The notes under the pieces: generated by a model
Told to the model about the DNA's origin: nothing
What the model saw: the letters and a program-made list of their open reading frames with translations, nothing else
Database searches by the model: none
In this document: in pieces, positions 7,901-16,033 of the stretch
How the letters are laid out: the number at the start of each line of letters is the position of its first letter
Numbering within the stretch: the first letter of the stretch is position 1
DNA from: Ruminococcus sp.
GTDB taxonomy: Bacteria; Bacillota; Clostridia; Oscillospirales; Ruminococcaceae
Length of the DNA stretch: 63,593 nt
NCBI GenBank assembly: GCA_017519145.1
Contig: JAFWTA010000010.1
Span: 1 to 63,593 of the forward strand
Reading direction: 5' to 3'
Translations under genes and position numbers: made by a program

Positions 7901-10900
7901 CCATCGGCACTACCGATATCGTAATGCGCACAGAGCTTGATAAGAGAGTCCTCACCGAATTCAGCAACGGGTTATATACACACAGCTCTATGGTGCGCGG
8001 AAGCACAGAGGAGATCTTATCGGATTACACCTACAGGCTTGGCTTCAATATCTACGGAAGCGAGAACGGAGCACTGAAGGAGACCGTTCTTGTGGACAGG
8101 CTTGAGAACTATAAAAAGAACGATGACCCGAATTCCGGCTATAATACACAGTGGCACGGAAAGCTCAGATATGTGGATATCGGCGAGGCTTATGAGAAGA
8201 TGGGTATGCCCGAGGGTGCAAAGGTCTATTACGCCACAGATACAAACGCATATATCACCGACAGGTCCATGACCTCGGAGCAGGCATCGGATATGATCGC
8301 TCACCTTGACTCCGCCAACGGCTGGAAGCTCATGGAGAGCAGCGACAGCAGGGTATGGACAGTTCCGGACAGCGAGACAGAGAATGTCCGTGCCATAGCA
8401 GCTGTGCTCATAACTGCTGACGACACCAAGGCTTCAATGGACAGTGCAGGCGGCGGATATGTGTTCAATTCGGCTATATATGTCAATATGGAGGCGCCTG
8501 AGGCTAACGACGAAACTGTCAACCGTATGGCGGTAAACAACTTCTCGTCGCTGACTACTGTCGAAGCATTCAAGGACGGTACCTCTGACGATTACGGCTA
8601 TGACGACAGCAATGCGACATACATCACGCTCCTCAACGCTCTGAAGATAAAGAAGATCGACTATGATAACCGCAGCAAGGGACTCAGCGGCGCTAAATTT
8701 GAGGTGCTCACATTCAATGTTCCAAAGACTATGGCGGAGTACAACGCATCCAATGATAGCTTCGGGCTTGACGAGATAGGTCATGTGCAGTACACGGTGT
8801 TCAACGAGAATACCTTTACCTACAGCCGAAGAGAGCTTACATCACTTGAGGTGGATCCCAAGGGCATTATCGAGCTCAATATCCCTCCGGGATTTTACTT
8901 CATAAGAGAGATAGAAACTCCCAAGGGATACGACGGCGACTGCGAGCTCTACTACCTTATCTATTTTGACGATAAGGGAAGAGCAACACTGAAGAATACC
9001 TATGACATTACTGAGGGAGATGTTCTCAGGGAGTTCAGCAGCGGCGCTCAGCTCGTCGATGACGAGGACGGCGTTCAGGGACTCATCAGTGTAAGAAACA
9101 AGGCAAATACTTTCGGTATGGCGGAATTCACCAAGGCAGACGCAGACACAGGCAAGGTGCTTGAGGGCGCTGAGTTCAGGCTCATGCGCTATGATGACAG
9201 CGGCGAGTTTCAGCAGGTCGGCGTCGTATATGATAATTCCGATAAGTATTACCATTGCAGCGAAAGCGGAACAGATACCATAACCTCTGACGAGGATGGA
9301 AAATTCACCATAGCAGGTCTCTCTGTGGGTACATATGCCCTTGAGGAGACAAAGGTGCCCGAAGGCTATACGGCTCCCGCCCACCGCATCGAATTTCAGG
9401 TCAGACTTGGAAATATAGATGCAGACGGCATGGTGGACCTCACAGATGATGGTCAGGAAAAAGATGTATCCGTTATAAAGAACAGCGAGATACGCTCGGA
9501 GCTCAGACTTGTAAAGCACGATGAGAACGAAACAGATCAGGAGAAAAATCTTGCAGGCGCAAGATATTCGCTGTATCAGCTGAAGGACATTTCAGAGTTC
9601 AGCGACTTCACAGATGAGGAAGCTTTCCTCGCGGCGGCAAAGTCCGAGATCTACGGCTGGGACGGCAAAAAGGTGCTCACATACTGGACAAAGACCGACA
9701 AGGAGCTCATCACAGATGTTTCGGGCGCAGGCACTATCGACGATGTGCTCTTCGGCACATATTTCCTGTATGAGGAGCTCGCTCCCTCCGGATACAAGAG
9801 AAACAACAACAGAAACGGCTACATCAGCAGCGATGCCTATGTGGATGAGGGAATATTCACCGTCAACGCAGAGAGCGCCGCAAGCCACGCCAATGCAGCC
9901 GACAAGACCTTCTCGGTCACCCATAACGATGTCCGCAAGAAGGGCAAGGCACAGATACAGAAGCTCAGCGCAGCCGACGGAACTCCTCTTGCAGGAGCAA
10001 GGTTCGCACTGCTGAAAAAGCTGGGCAGCACACAGAATCCTCCTCCGCTGAGCAATTACGATCAGCTGGCGGATAAGGACAGCTATGACACAGTCATCTA
10101 TCACAGCGGTTCATACGATTTCTCCACCGACAGCGACGGCTGGACACAGGTCATTGACAATCTGGACTGGGGCACATATTACTTCAAGGAGATAAGCGCT
10201 CCCATAGGCTTTGAGCTCAGCAATGAGACCAGAGAGTTCAGGATAAGCGCCAAGACCTCAGGCTCGGTAAACCGCCTCTTTATGGACGACGATCCCAAGA
10301 GCGGCAGCGCTCTGCTGGAGAAGTACGAAAAGGACAGACCCGAGGTAAAGCTTGCAGGAGCAAAATTCGGACTGGTCCGGAAGTTTGCGGACGGCACCTC
10401 AAAGCGCTGCAGCGTCATACTCAGCGGCGGTGTTTACAGGATAGCCGACAGCACAGAGGCAGGAGCCGTTACGGAGCTTATCACAGACGCAGGCGGCAGG
10501 ATCAGCGTTGAGGGGCTTGAGTGGGGCACATATGAGTTCATCGAGACAGAGCCTCCTCAGGGCTATGCAGCAGCAGTTGTGGAGAGCTTCACAGTTGACA
10601 GGGACAGCTGCAGCACCCAGATATACCGCAAGTGCGAGGAGCCCAGAGCAAAGGCGAATATCCTCATAGACAAGGTGCTTCCCGAGGGTGTGGACTACTC
10701 CGATGCATTCGGTACTCCCACATTCATATTCAGGATAACCGAGATCAACAGTATGACAGATCATACTCCCAAGACGGACGGAATGACTTATACCGAGTTC
10801 ATGAGCTTTGCCGAAGGTGATACCGAGGGACATACATCGGTATCTGTTGCACAGGGCGTATATATGATCGAGGAGATAAGCGTTTCACGCTATGAGTTCA

Positions 10901-12744
10901 TGCAGCTCAGGACAGTGGACAGTGACACCAACATCAGCAGCTATTCACCTGCTGCGGGAACTGCTCAGACAGACTCAAAGGTCGCATACTGCGACCTGCG
11001 CGAGGAGCTCGGCAGCGATACTGTCCCGCAGTACAGAGCTGAATACAGCAACAAGATAGAGCGCTATGACACCCTCAGCCACGTTACAGCGGCACAGAAC
11101 CGCTTCCCTGCGGCAAACAGGTACATCACGGGACTGAGAGCTGTTTACGACGGATTTGTACCCGTTTCGGGCGCTGACTCATCAAAATACAGGATACCTC
11201 TTGACGATATCGTCATCAGCCGCACAGACAGCAAGGACGAGACAGAGATACTCACTGCGGCACAGAAGGCTGCCCTCACCTATACGGGCAATGACGGCTA
11301 CAGCGTTCAGCTGGTGAACGATGGCGGCACATATTACCTTGAGGTGCCAAACACCAAGGACTACAGCCTTGCAGGCAGGAGCGTTACGGTAACGGACACT
11401 GAAAGCGGCATCACAGCAGAGCTCCAGATACGTTATGAGGGCGCAAAGTCCGATATAAAGAAGTATGTGACTCTGAGACAGGACAGCGACAACTGCTCCG
11501 TATTCGGTGAGGATGAGACCTCAGCTGACGTTATATTCACAAAGAGCGCTGACACGGGAGATATCACAAGCAATATGTCCGATCCCGGGAACAAGCTGAA
11601 TATCATCGCTTCGGGATACAAGTTCATGTGCTGGCAGTACGAGGACGAGGACGGACAGCTCACCGACAAGACATTCACCTCCGAGCAGGAGATACAGGAC
11701 TTTATATTCAGCTCAGATAACGAGGGAGTATCAGCATTCACCTTTGTGGCTCAGCTGGAATACGTTCCGAGAACTATGGCAAAGTTCCTTGTAGGAAACA
11801 ATGATGGATTTGACGGTAAGAAAGCGACTCAGAACGGTGCAGATATAAAGAGCAGGATGAGCTGGCTCTGTGCAAGAGACGATGATTCTACTTATACTTC
11901 CAGTCTTAATCTTGAGCAGTCAGGTGTAAGAAATGGTTATGCTATAGACTGGCGCCTTGCTTCTATACAGCACTGCACTGAGAGCGATTATCAGAGAGAC
12001 CTTGCTAATGGTCTTATTTACAGAGAAGTATATCTGTCGCCTGCTGAGGGAGCGGCAGACTACGATCCCGAGTATCCTGTTCCAGTAAAGGGTTATACAG
12101 TACTTGATCCCGCAACGGATATGTATACACTGTATATCTTTACAGAAGGAATAGATTCAAAGATACTGTTGCCTTCAAATTGTTACAACATGTTCATAAA
12201 GGTAAGAAAGATCAAGGATCTTTCGGGACTTGAATACTGGGATACCTCACAGGTGACCAATATGAAGCAAATGTTCAAGGATTTGGCATTGTATTCAAAT
12301 ACTACGGCAGATACTCCTATAGATATGACTCCCATACAGAACTGGGATACTTCCAGCGTTACAGATATGGAAGGAATGTTCTATAACTCTAATAGCCAAA
12401 GAGTTTACTATACAGGGTTTGATCTGAGCAACTGGGATCTTTCAAATGTAACGAAAATGAATGATATGTTCAGAGGCAGTTACAATACACATCTTTCTGA
12501 GATCATGTTCGGCGGAGAGCTTACCAGTGTTACGACTATGCAAAATATATTTAATGGTGTTCAGGGGCAGGTCGATGCAGCTGCTCTCATAAGCACATGG
12601 AAACTTAAAGGTTCAAGTTTACTGACTAAGGGAAATGCCGCAAGGAGCACAGGTAAAACGGATATCGCAGGTACTTATACTACCGCAGACGGCGTTACGG
12701 TAACAATAAACAGCAGCGGTCAGATGAGTTTCAGCAATTACTGA
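4981..12744 (+). CDS. Giant SpaA/Cna-B repeat surface protein with BspA-like C-terminus
   Basis: A 2587-residue secreted protein. The start is TTG, with GGGGGAG just before it and no better ATG before the signal peptide (basic start, then FLRFIAMILCLGV). The N-terminal 1200 residues are beta-rich adhesin-like modules. At least five SpaA/Cna-B domains follow at about 1220-1320, 1378-1467, 1506-1607, 1654-1743 and 1773-1867. Each shows the hallmark Lys near the first strand, an LxGAxF core and a C-terminal GTYxLxE. Isopeptide crosslinks are therefore likely. Residues about 2411-2527 carry BspA-type repeats (NWDTSSVTDMEGMF). There is no LPXTG-like sorting signal, so anchoring is unexplained. The last 330 codons are clearly more AT-rich than the rest. 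Confidence 0.88.
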   Translation: MTAKRKNVFLRFIAMILCLGVMLGSSPVMETVSAFAEAMTDESEKYSASITWRKSDNSGNAENPYSVYDEDSKRDYIYLGINIKNATNYVLMPGEFTLNITSLADLKRNGRLFLVDDDPVFAENWEVISTGTDGSSYVLRNKKPITKQVLSTLHWEINSRDAVALEEGEDETLQHFMRTISATYEINRYSRNSDGELLDEDGNVIDEDGYLRDASGRYAVKDENGVLLGIIPDNDSDPKYGLLIDSEGYYRDSSGNRLFKTADGDYIRVDENGEPLEGPVTGTPAAGSAQTGTPVLEYDGEPVETNTLDFEYFSKRDEVNINVTGREATALEAEDLNNKYSWYSFDVKLQQEKNARGVHDSDLFIAIDLPEGVTPSDVSVLDRNGNPVTLTTQIINGEERLGFYEYKNRNGDINGYSTNYRVGVLKSKITDEPEDNVLRFTGVSRVLYNDEKESEYKEDTARNTYETGDIDEGTVISVPDFGDQFYDPGLISFSKSNNAKYEKSDHTDPGTDTSKKLLSGNLFSGQTIAFDLGVTVKKTTARKGAPARILTTADVVRDVLSGDIAPGGEAVSDETTYDLVVGDDTLGLVFASGEEPRVLEKGEYNILNVVVPAGIFHASDDPDGAYSAGDGYDFELYVSNDGGETFTKTAEGVTSKSSSQTLSVNGDAFYLVIKDLDKVVDNKKFRTNIKFTLDPEREENQILLRSDSTFEESAARIVNYGYMQMIYEKDGQLYDLAAGTNRCTNSVNGNSVIEDTVNSRTGDLESGAYLRRSYSNVYLRTDVTELSSRTEFTSPLTRGRHWDADTAGSMDRWYGTVTTKGTLISENPGTLKKFTVSATLPKYLELRDPSLTALRDSLVFSANDFGNKAHFDSSILSSENTAFRLIENADGSKTIEIDFDFTGNPLLASELTSVQFSYDVYVEDDNPYINREKPFRVESRTVLGDQGRKVTVASGYNNGRLIDSRTVSSSADNSIGTTDIVMRTELDKRVLTEFSNGLYTHSSMVRGSTEEILSDYTYRLGFNIYGSENGALKETVLVDRLENYKKNDDPNSGYNTQWHGKLRYVDIGEAYEKMGMPEGAKVYYATDTNAYITDRSMTSEQASDMIAHLDSANGWKLMESSDSRVWTVPDSETENVRAIAAVLITADDTKASMDSAGGGYVFNSAIYVNMEAPEANDETVNRMAVNNFSSLTTVEAFKDGTSDDYGYDDSNATYITLLNALKIKKIDYDNRSKGLSGAKFEVLTFNVPKTMAEYNASNDSFGLDEIGHVQYTVFNENTFTYSRRELTSLEVDPKGIIELNIPPGFYFIREIETPKGYDGDCELYYLIYFDDKGRATLKNTYDITEGDVLREFSSGAQLVDDEDGVQGLISVRNKANTFGMAEFTKADADTGKVLEGAEFRLMRYDDSGEFQQVGVVYDNSDKYYHCSESGTDTITSDEDGKFTIAGLSVGTYALEETKVPEGYTAPAHRIEFQVRLGNIDADGMVDLTDDGQEKDVSVIKNSEIRSELRLVKHDENETDQEKNLAGARYSLYQLKDISEFSDFTDEEAFLAAAKSEIYGWDGKKVLTYWTKTDKELITDVSGAGTIDDVLFGTYFLYEELAPSGYKRNNNRNGYISSDAYVDEGIFTVNAESAASHANAADKTFSVTHNDVRKKGKAQIQKLSAADGTPLAGARFALLKKLGSTQNPPPLSNYDQLADKDSYDTVIYHSGSYDFSTDSDGWTQVIDNLDWGTYYFKEISAPIGFELSNETREFRISAKTSGSVNRLFMDDDPKSGSALLEKYEKDRPEVKLAGAKFGLVRKFADGTSKRCSVILSGGVYRIADSTEAGAVTELITDAGGRISVEGLEWGTYEFIETEPPQGYAAAVVESFTVDRDSCSTQIYRKCEEPRAKANILIDKVLPEGVDYSDAFGTPTFIFRITEINSMTDHTPKTDGMTYTEFMSFAEGDTEGHTSVSVAQGVYMIEEISVSRYEFMQLRTVDSDTNISSYSPAAGTAQTDSKVAYCDLREELGSDTVPQYRAEYSNKIERYDTLSHVTAAQNRFPAANRYITGLRAVYDGFVPVSGADSSKYRIPLDDIVISRTDSKDETEILTAAQKAALTYTGNDGYSVQLVNDGGTYYLEVPNTKDYSLAGRSVTVTDTESGITAELQIRYEGAKSDIKKYVTLRQDSDNCSVFGEDETSADVIFTKSADTGDITSNMSDPGNKLNIIASGYKFMCWQYEDEDGQLTDKTFTSEQEIQDFIFSSDNEGVSAFTFVAQLEYVPRTMAKFLVGNNDGFDGKKATQNGADIKSRMSWLCARDDDSTYTSSLNLEQSGVRNGYAIDWRLASIQHCTESDYQRDLANGLIYREVYLSPAEGAADYDPEYPVPVKGYTVLDPATDMYTLYIFTEGIDSKILLPSNCYNMFIKVRKIKDLSGLEYWDTSQVTNMKQMFKDLALYSNTTADTPIDMTPIQNWDTSSVTDMEGMFYNSNSQRVYYTGFDLSNWDLSNVTKMNDMFRGSYNTHLSEIMFGGELTSVTTMQNIFNGVQGQVDAAALISTWKLKGSSLLTKGNAARSTGKTDIAGTYTTADGVTVTINSSGQMSFSNY

Positions 12745-12749
12745 TCACT

Positions 12750-12783
12750 TACCCCCTCGGGAAACCGAGGGGGTGTTTTTCTT
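12750..12783 (+). terminator. Strong terminator of SipW/SpaA operon
   Basis: CCCCCTCGG and CCGAGGGGG form a perfect stem around a GAAA loop (12752-12773), followed by TGTTTTT. It lies 6 nt after the adhesin stop. Confidence 0.92.
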
Positions 12784-12828
12784 TTGGCTTGATTTTTGCG
12801 AGGATATATATTATTATATAGGAGGAGG
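12784..12828 (+). promoter_or_regulatory. Weak promoter and RBS for phosphonate genes
   Basis: TTGATT (12789-12794), 17 nt and TATTAT (12812-12817) are readable, as is TTGGCT with TATATT one step earlier. Either would put the transcript start on or next to the ribosome site GGAGGAGG (12821-12828), so the leader would be almost absent. Read-through of the adhesin terminator is the alternative. Confidence 0.35.
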
Positions 12829-12836
12829 TAAAGGAT

Positions 12837-14858
12837 ATGAGAGCTATTATACTTAATTCCGGAAGAGGAAGCCGCATGGGCAGCCTTACTGCCGCACAGC
12901 CGAAATGCATGACGGAGATTTCTGACAGCGAGACTATACTCAGCCGTCAACTCGCACTGCTGGCGGAAGCAGGCATAACAGATGTGGTCATAACTACTGG
13001 CGCTTTCAGCGGCGAGCTGATCGGCTATTGCGAAAAGCTGGGGCTCCCTCTTGATATAAAATTCGTACATAACCCCGATTTTGCACAGACCAATTACATA
13101 TACTCCATCTTTCTTGCGGAGAAGCTTCTCCGCGGCGATGATGTCATACTTATGCACGGCGACCTTGTTTTCGAGAGAGCGGTTTTCGATGAGGTCATCT
13201 CTTACGGCGGAAGCTGCATGGCGGTGAGCCTGTCGGCACAGCTCCCCGAGAAAGATTTCAAGGCGGTCATATCTGACGGCAGAGTGAAAAAAGTGGGGAT
13301 CGAGTTCTTTGGCAAGGGAGCTGCAGCGGCGCAGCCGCTGTACAGGCTCACCGCCCGTGAGTGGGAACGGTGGCTTGACAGGATATGCGCCTACTGCCTG
13401 AGCGGTGACCCCGAAAAGCGCCGCTGCTACGCGGAAAATGCCCTTAACGAAATAGGCGTCAAGGACATAGCTCCCTTTGATACGGGAGAGCTGCTCTGTG
13501 CGGAGATAGATACTCCCGATGACCTTGCAGCCGTAAAGGAAGCGCTGCGAAAGGCAGAGGAGAGAACGGTCTATATGTGCTTTTCCACTGACATCATACA
13601 CAGCGCCCACATAGCTATGGTGAAGCGCGCATCAAGGCTGGGAAAGCTTACCGTTGGAGTGCTTTCCGATGAAGCTGTGGCAAGCTACAAGCGCTATCCG
13701 CTGCTGCCCTTTGAGGAGCGCAGGACCATGTTCGCAAATATAAAGGGCGTTGAACGGGCAGTGGAGCAGAAGCAGCTGAGCTACAGGGAGAATATACTGA
13801 AATACCGCCCCGATATAGTTGTCCACGGTGATGACTGGACAGAGGGCTTTCAGAAGCCCATACGCGACGAGGTTAAAAAGCTCCTTGACAGCTACGGCGG
13901 CAGACTGGTGGAGTATCCATACTCCGACGACAAGAAGTACAGAGAGCTTGACAGGAGAGCAAGGGCGGAGCTGTCTCTCCCCAACTTCCGACGGGGCAGA
14001 TTGAAAAAGCTCCTCGGCATGAAGAAGCCGGTCACAGCCATAGAAGCCCACAGCGGTCTTACGGGGCTTATCGCCGAGAATACAGTGGTATACCAGAATG
14101 GCGGAGCACGGCAGTTCGACGCCATGTGGATAAGCTCACTCTGCGACTCCACAGCCAAGGGAAAGCCCGATATAGAGCTTGTGGACATGACCAGCCGATA
14201 CAGGACCATCGACGATATAATGGAGGTCACTACCAAGCCAATCATCTTCGACGGGGACACGGGCGGACTTACGGAGCACTTTGTCTACACCGTAAGGACA
14301 CTTGAACGAATGGGCGTTTCCATGGTAATAATCGAGGACAAGACGGGACTGAAGAAAAACAGTCTCTTTGGCAACGAGGTGAAGCAGACACAGGCGGATA
14401 TACCGTCATTCTGCGAGAAGATAAGGGCAGGCAAGAAGGCGCAGAAGACTGCCGACCTGATGATATGCGCCAGAATAGAGAGCCTTATCCTTGAAAAAGG
14501 CATGGAGGATGCTCTTGAGCGGGCTTTTGCCTACAAGGAGGCAGGTGCCGATGCCATAATGATACACAGCCGCAGCAAAAGTCCCGGGGAGGTCATGGAG
14601 TTTGCCGAGCGGTTTCGTGAAAAGGACAGTGCCACGCCCCTTGTGGCGGTTCCCACATCATACAGCAGTGTCACCGAGGAGGAGCTGAGCGCCTGCGGAA
14701 TAAACGTGGTTATATACGCAAATCAGCTGACACGGTCGGGCTTCCCTGCGATGCAGAGGGCGGCTCAGCTCATACTGGAAAACCACCGCGCAAGGGAGTG
14801 TGACGATGTATGTATGCCTTTCCGCGAGATAATCAGGCTCATACCCGAGGAGGATTGA
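12837..14858 (+). CDS. pepM: Phosphoenolpyruvate mutase fused to two nucleotidylyltransferase domains
   Basis: A 673-residue three-domain enzyme. Residues 1-240 are a sugar-nucleotide-type NTP transferase with the GRGSRMG loop (11-17) and a Lys in QPKCM, plus a HGDL metal motif. Residues 242-390 are a cytidylyltransferase of the glycerol-3-phosphate type, with HSAH at about 253-256. Residues 395-673 are PEP mutase: EDKTGLKKNS (500-509) is the signature loop that separates the mutase from isocitrate-lyase relatives. The mutase converts PEP to phosphonopyruvate, the entry step to C-P compounds. The next gene takes the product. The two transferase domains suggest the phosphonate ends up CMP-activated, for decorating a glycan or lipid (inference). 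Confidence 0.9.
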   Translation: MRAIILNSGRGSRMGSLTAAQPKCMTEISDSETILSRQLALLAEAGITDVVITTGAFSGELIGYCEKLGLPLDIKFVHNPDFAQTNYIYSIFLAEKLLRGDDVILMHGDLVFERAVFDEVISYGGSCMAVSLSAQLPEKDFKAVISDGRVKKVGIEFFGKGAAAAQPLYRLTAREWERWLDRICAYCLSGDPEKRRCYAENALNEIGVKDIAPFDTGELLCAEIDTPDDLAAVKEALRKAEERTVYMCFSTDIIHSAHIAMVKRASRLGKLTVGVLSDEAVASYKRYPLLPFEERRTMFANIKGVERAVEQKQLSYRENILKYRPDIVVHGDDWTEGFQKPIRDEVKKLLDSYGGRLVEYPYSDDKKYRELDRRARAELSLPNFRRGRLKKLLGMKKPVTAIEAHSGLTGLIAENTVVYQNGGARQFDAMWISSLCDSTAKGKPDIELVDMTSRYRTIDDIMEVTTKPIIFDGDTGGLTEHFVYTVRTLERMGVSMVIIEDKTGLKKNSLFGNEVKQTQADIPSFCEKIRAGKKAQKTADLMICARIESLILEKGMEDALERAFAYKEAGADAIMIHSRSKSPGEVMEFAERFREKDSATPLVAVPTSYSSVTEEELSACGINVVIYANQLTRSGFPAMQRAAQLILENHRARECDDVCMPFREIIRLIPEED

Positions 14859-14859
14859 C

Positions 14860-15972
14860 ATGGACGCAAAAGAATTTATGGATATCATAGGCGCGGACTT
14901 CTATACGGGAGTCCCTGACAGCCTTTTAAAGCCCCTTTGCAGCTGCCTTGAGGACAGCTGGGGCAGTGACCCTCACCGCCACCTTATCGCGGCAAATGAG
15001 GGCTGCTGCGCGGCTCTGGCGGCAGGCTATCACCTTGCAACCGGAAAGGTGCCCGTGGTGTATATGCAGAATTCGGGAGAGGGCAACATGATAAACCCTG
15101 CGGCTTCGCTGCTGAGCAGGGAGGTCTGCGGCATCCCCGTGCTGTTCGTCATAGGATGGAGAGGAGAGCCCGGGATCCACGATGAGCCCCAGCACATATA
15201 TCAGGGCAGAGTCACCCTGAAGCTCCTTGAGGTCATGGATATAGACTATTTCGTCATGGACAGCTCCACCGCTGCTGAGGAGCTCAGTGCAGCTTTAGAG
15301 GGCTTCCGTGAGGTGTTCTCACAGGGCAGACAGGCAGCCATAGTGGTGCGTAAGGGCGCTCTTTCCTATGAGGGCGGAAAGAAGTACCGCAGAAAGGCTG
15401 CCATGCTCCGCGAGGAGGCTATACGCCGCATCATAGCAGTGTCGGGCGATGACCCCGTCATCTCCACCACAGGCAAGGCGAGCCGAGAACTGTTCGAGCT
15501 CCGCGAGGGCGCCCATCAGGGACATCACCGAGATTTCCTTACCGTAGGCTCCATGGGACACAGCTCTTCCATAGCTCTCGGAGCAGCCTTGCAGCAGCCC
15601 CATAAGCGTTTCTGGTGCATAGACGGCGACGGAGCCGCTCTTATGCACATGGGAGCGCTGGCGGTCATGGGCACCGCAGCTCCGCCAAATCTGGTTCATA
15701 TAGTCATAAACAACGGAGCCCACGAGTCCGTGGGCGGTATGCCAACTGCGGCGGCAAAGCTGAGGCTTGCGGATATAGCCGCCGCCTGCGGCTACCCATA
15801 CACCGTCACCGTGGACAGTCCCGAGGGGCTTGACAGAGAGCTTGCCGCCGCAAGGGAACGCGGACAGCTCAGCTTCATAGAGGTCATATGCGATGTGGGA
15901 GCCCGTCCGGAGCTGGGCAGACCTACCACCACCGCTATGGAAAATAAGCAGAGCTTCATGTCATATTTGTAA
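14860..15972 (+). CDS. ppd: Phosphonopyruvate decarboxylase
   Basis: A 370-residue ThDP enzyme converting phosphonopyruvate to phosphonoacetaldehyde, the irreversible step that pulls the mutase reaction forward. The N-terminal half has the pyrimidine-binding ANEGCCAALAAGY (catalytic Glu) and GIHDEPQH, both typical of this family. The C-terminal half has the ThDP motif GDGAALMHMGALA ending at INNGAHESVGG. Length matches the family. The start ATG lies one base after the previous stop, with GAGGAGG in the preceding gene, so expression is coupled. No aminotransferase, dehydrogenase or transferase follows: a terminator comes at once. Confidence 0.93.
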   Translation: MDAKEFMDIIGADFYTGVPDSLLKPLCSCLEDSWGSDPHRHLIAANEGCCAALAAGYHLATGKVPVVYMQNSGEGNMINPAASLLSREVCGIPVLFVIGWRGEPGIHDEPQHIYQGRVTLKLLEVMDIDYFVMDSSTAAEELSAALEGFREVFSQGRQAAIVVRKGALSYEGGKKYRRKAAMLREEAIRRIIAVSGDDPVISTTGKASRELFELREGAHQGHHRDFLTVGSMGHSSSIALGAALQQPHKRFWCIDGDGAALMHMGALAVMGTAAPPNLVHIVINNGAHESVGGMPTAAAKLRLADIAAACGYPYTVTVDSPEGLDRELAAARERGQLSFIEVICDVGARPELGRPTTTAMENKQSFMSYL

Positions 15973-15974
15973 AA

Positions 15975-16016
15975 AAAGGCGCTGCACCGCGGATTACCGC
16001 AGTGCAGCGCTTTATT
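15975..16016. terminator. Bidirectional terminator
   Basis: GCGCTGCAC (15979-15987) pairs with GTGCAGCGC (16002-16010), flanked by A and T runs. It sits between the convergent decarboxylase and U32-protein genes. Confidence 0.85.
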
Positions 16017-16033
16017 CGTATGTACATTTATTA

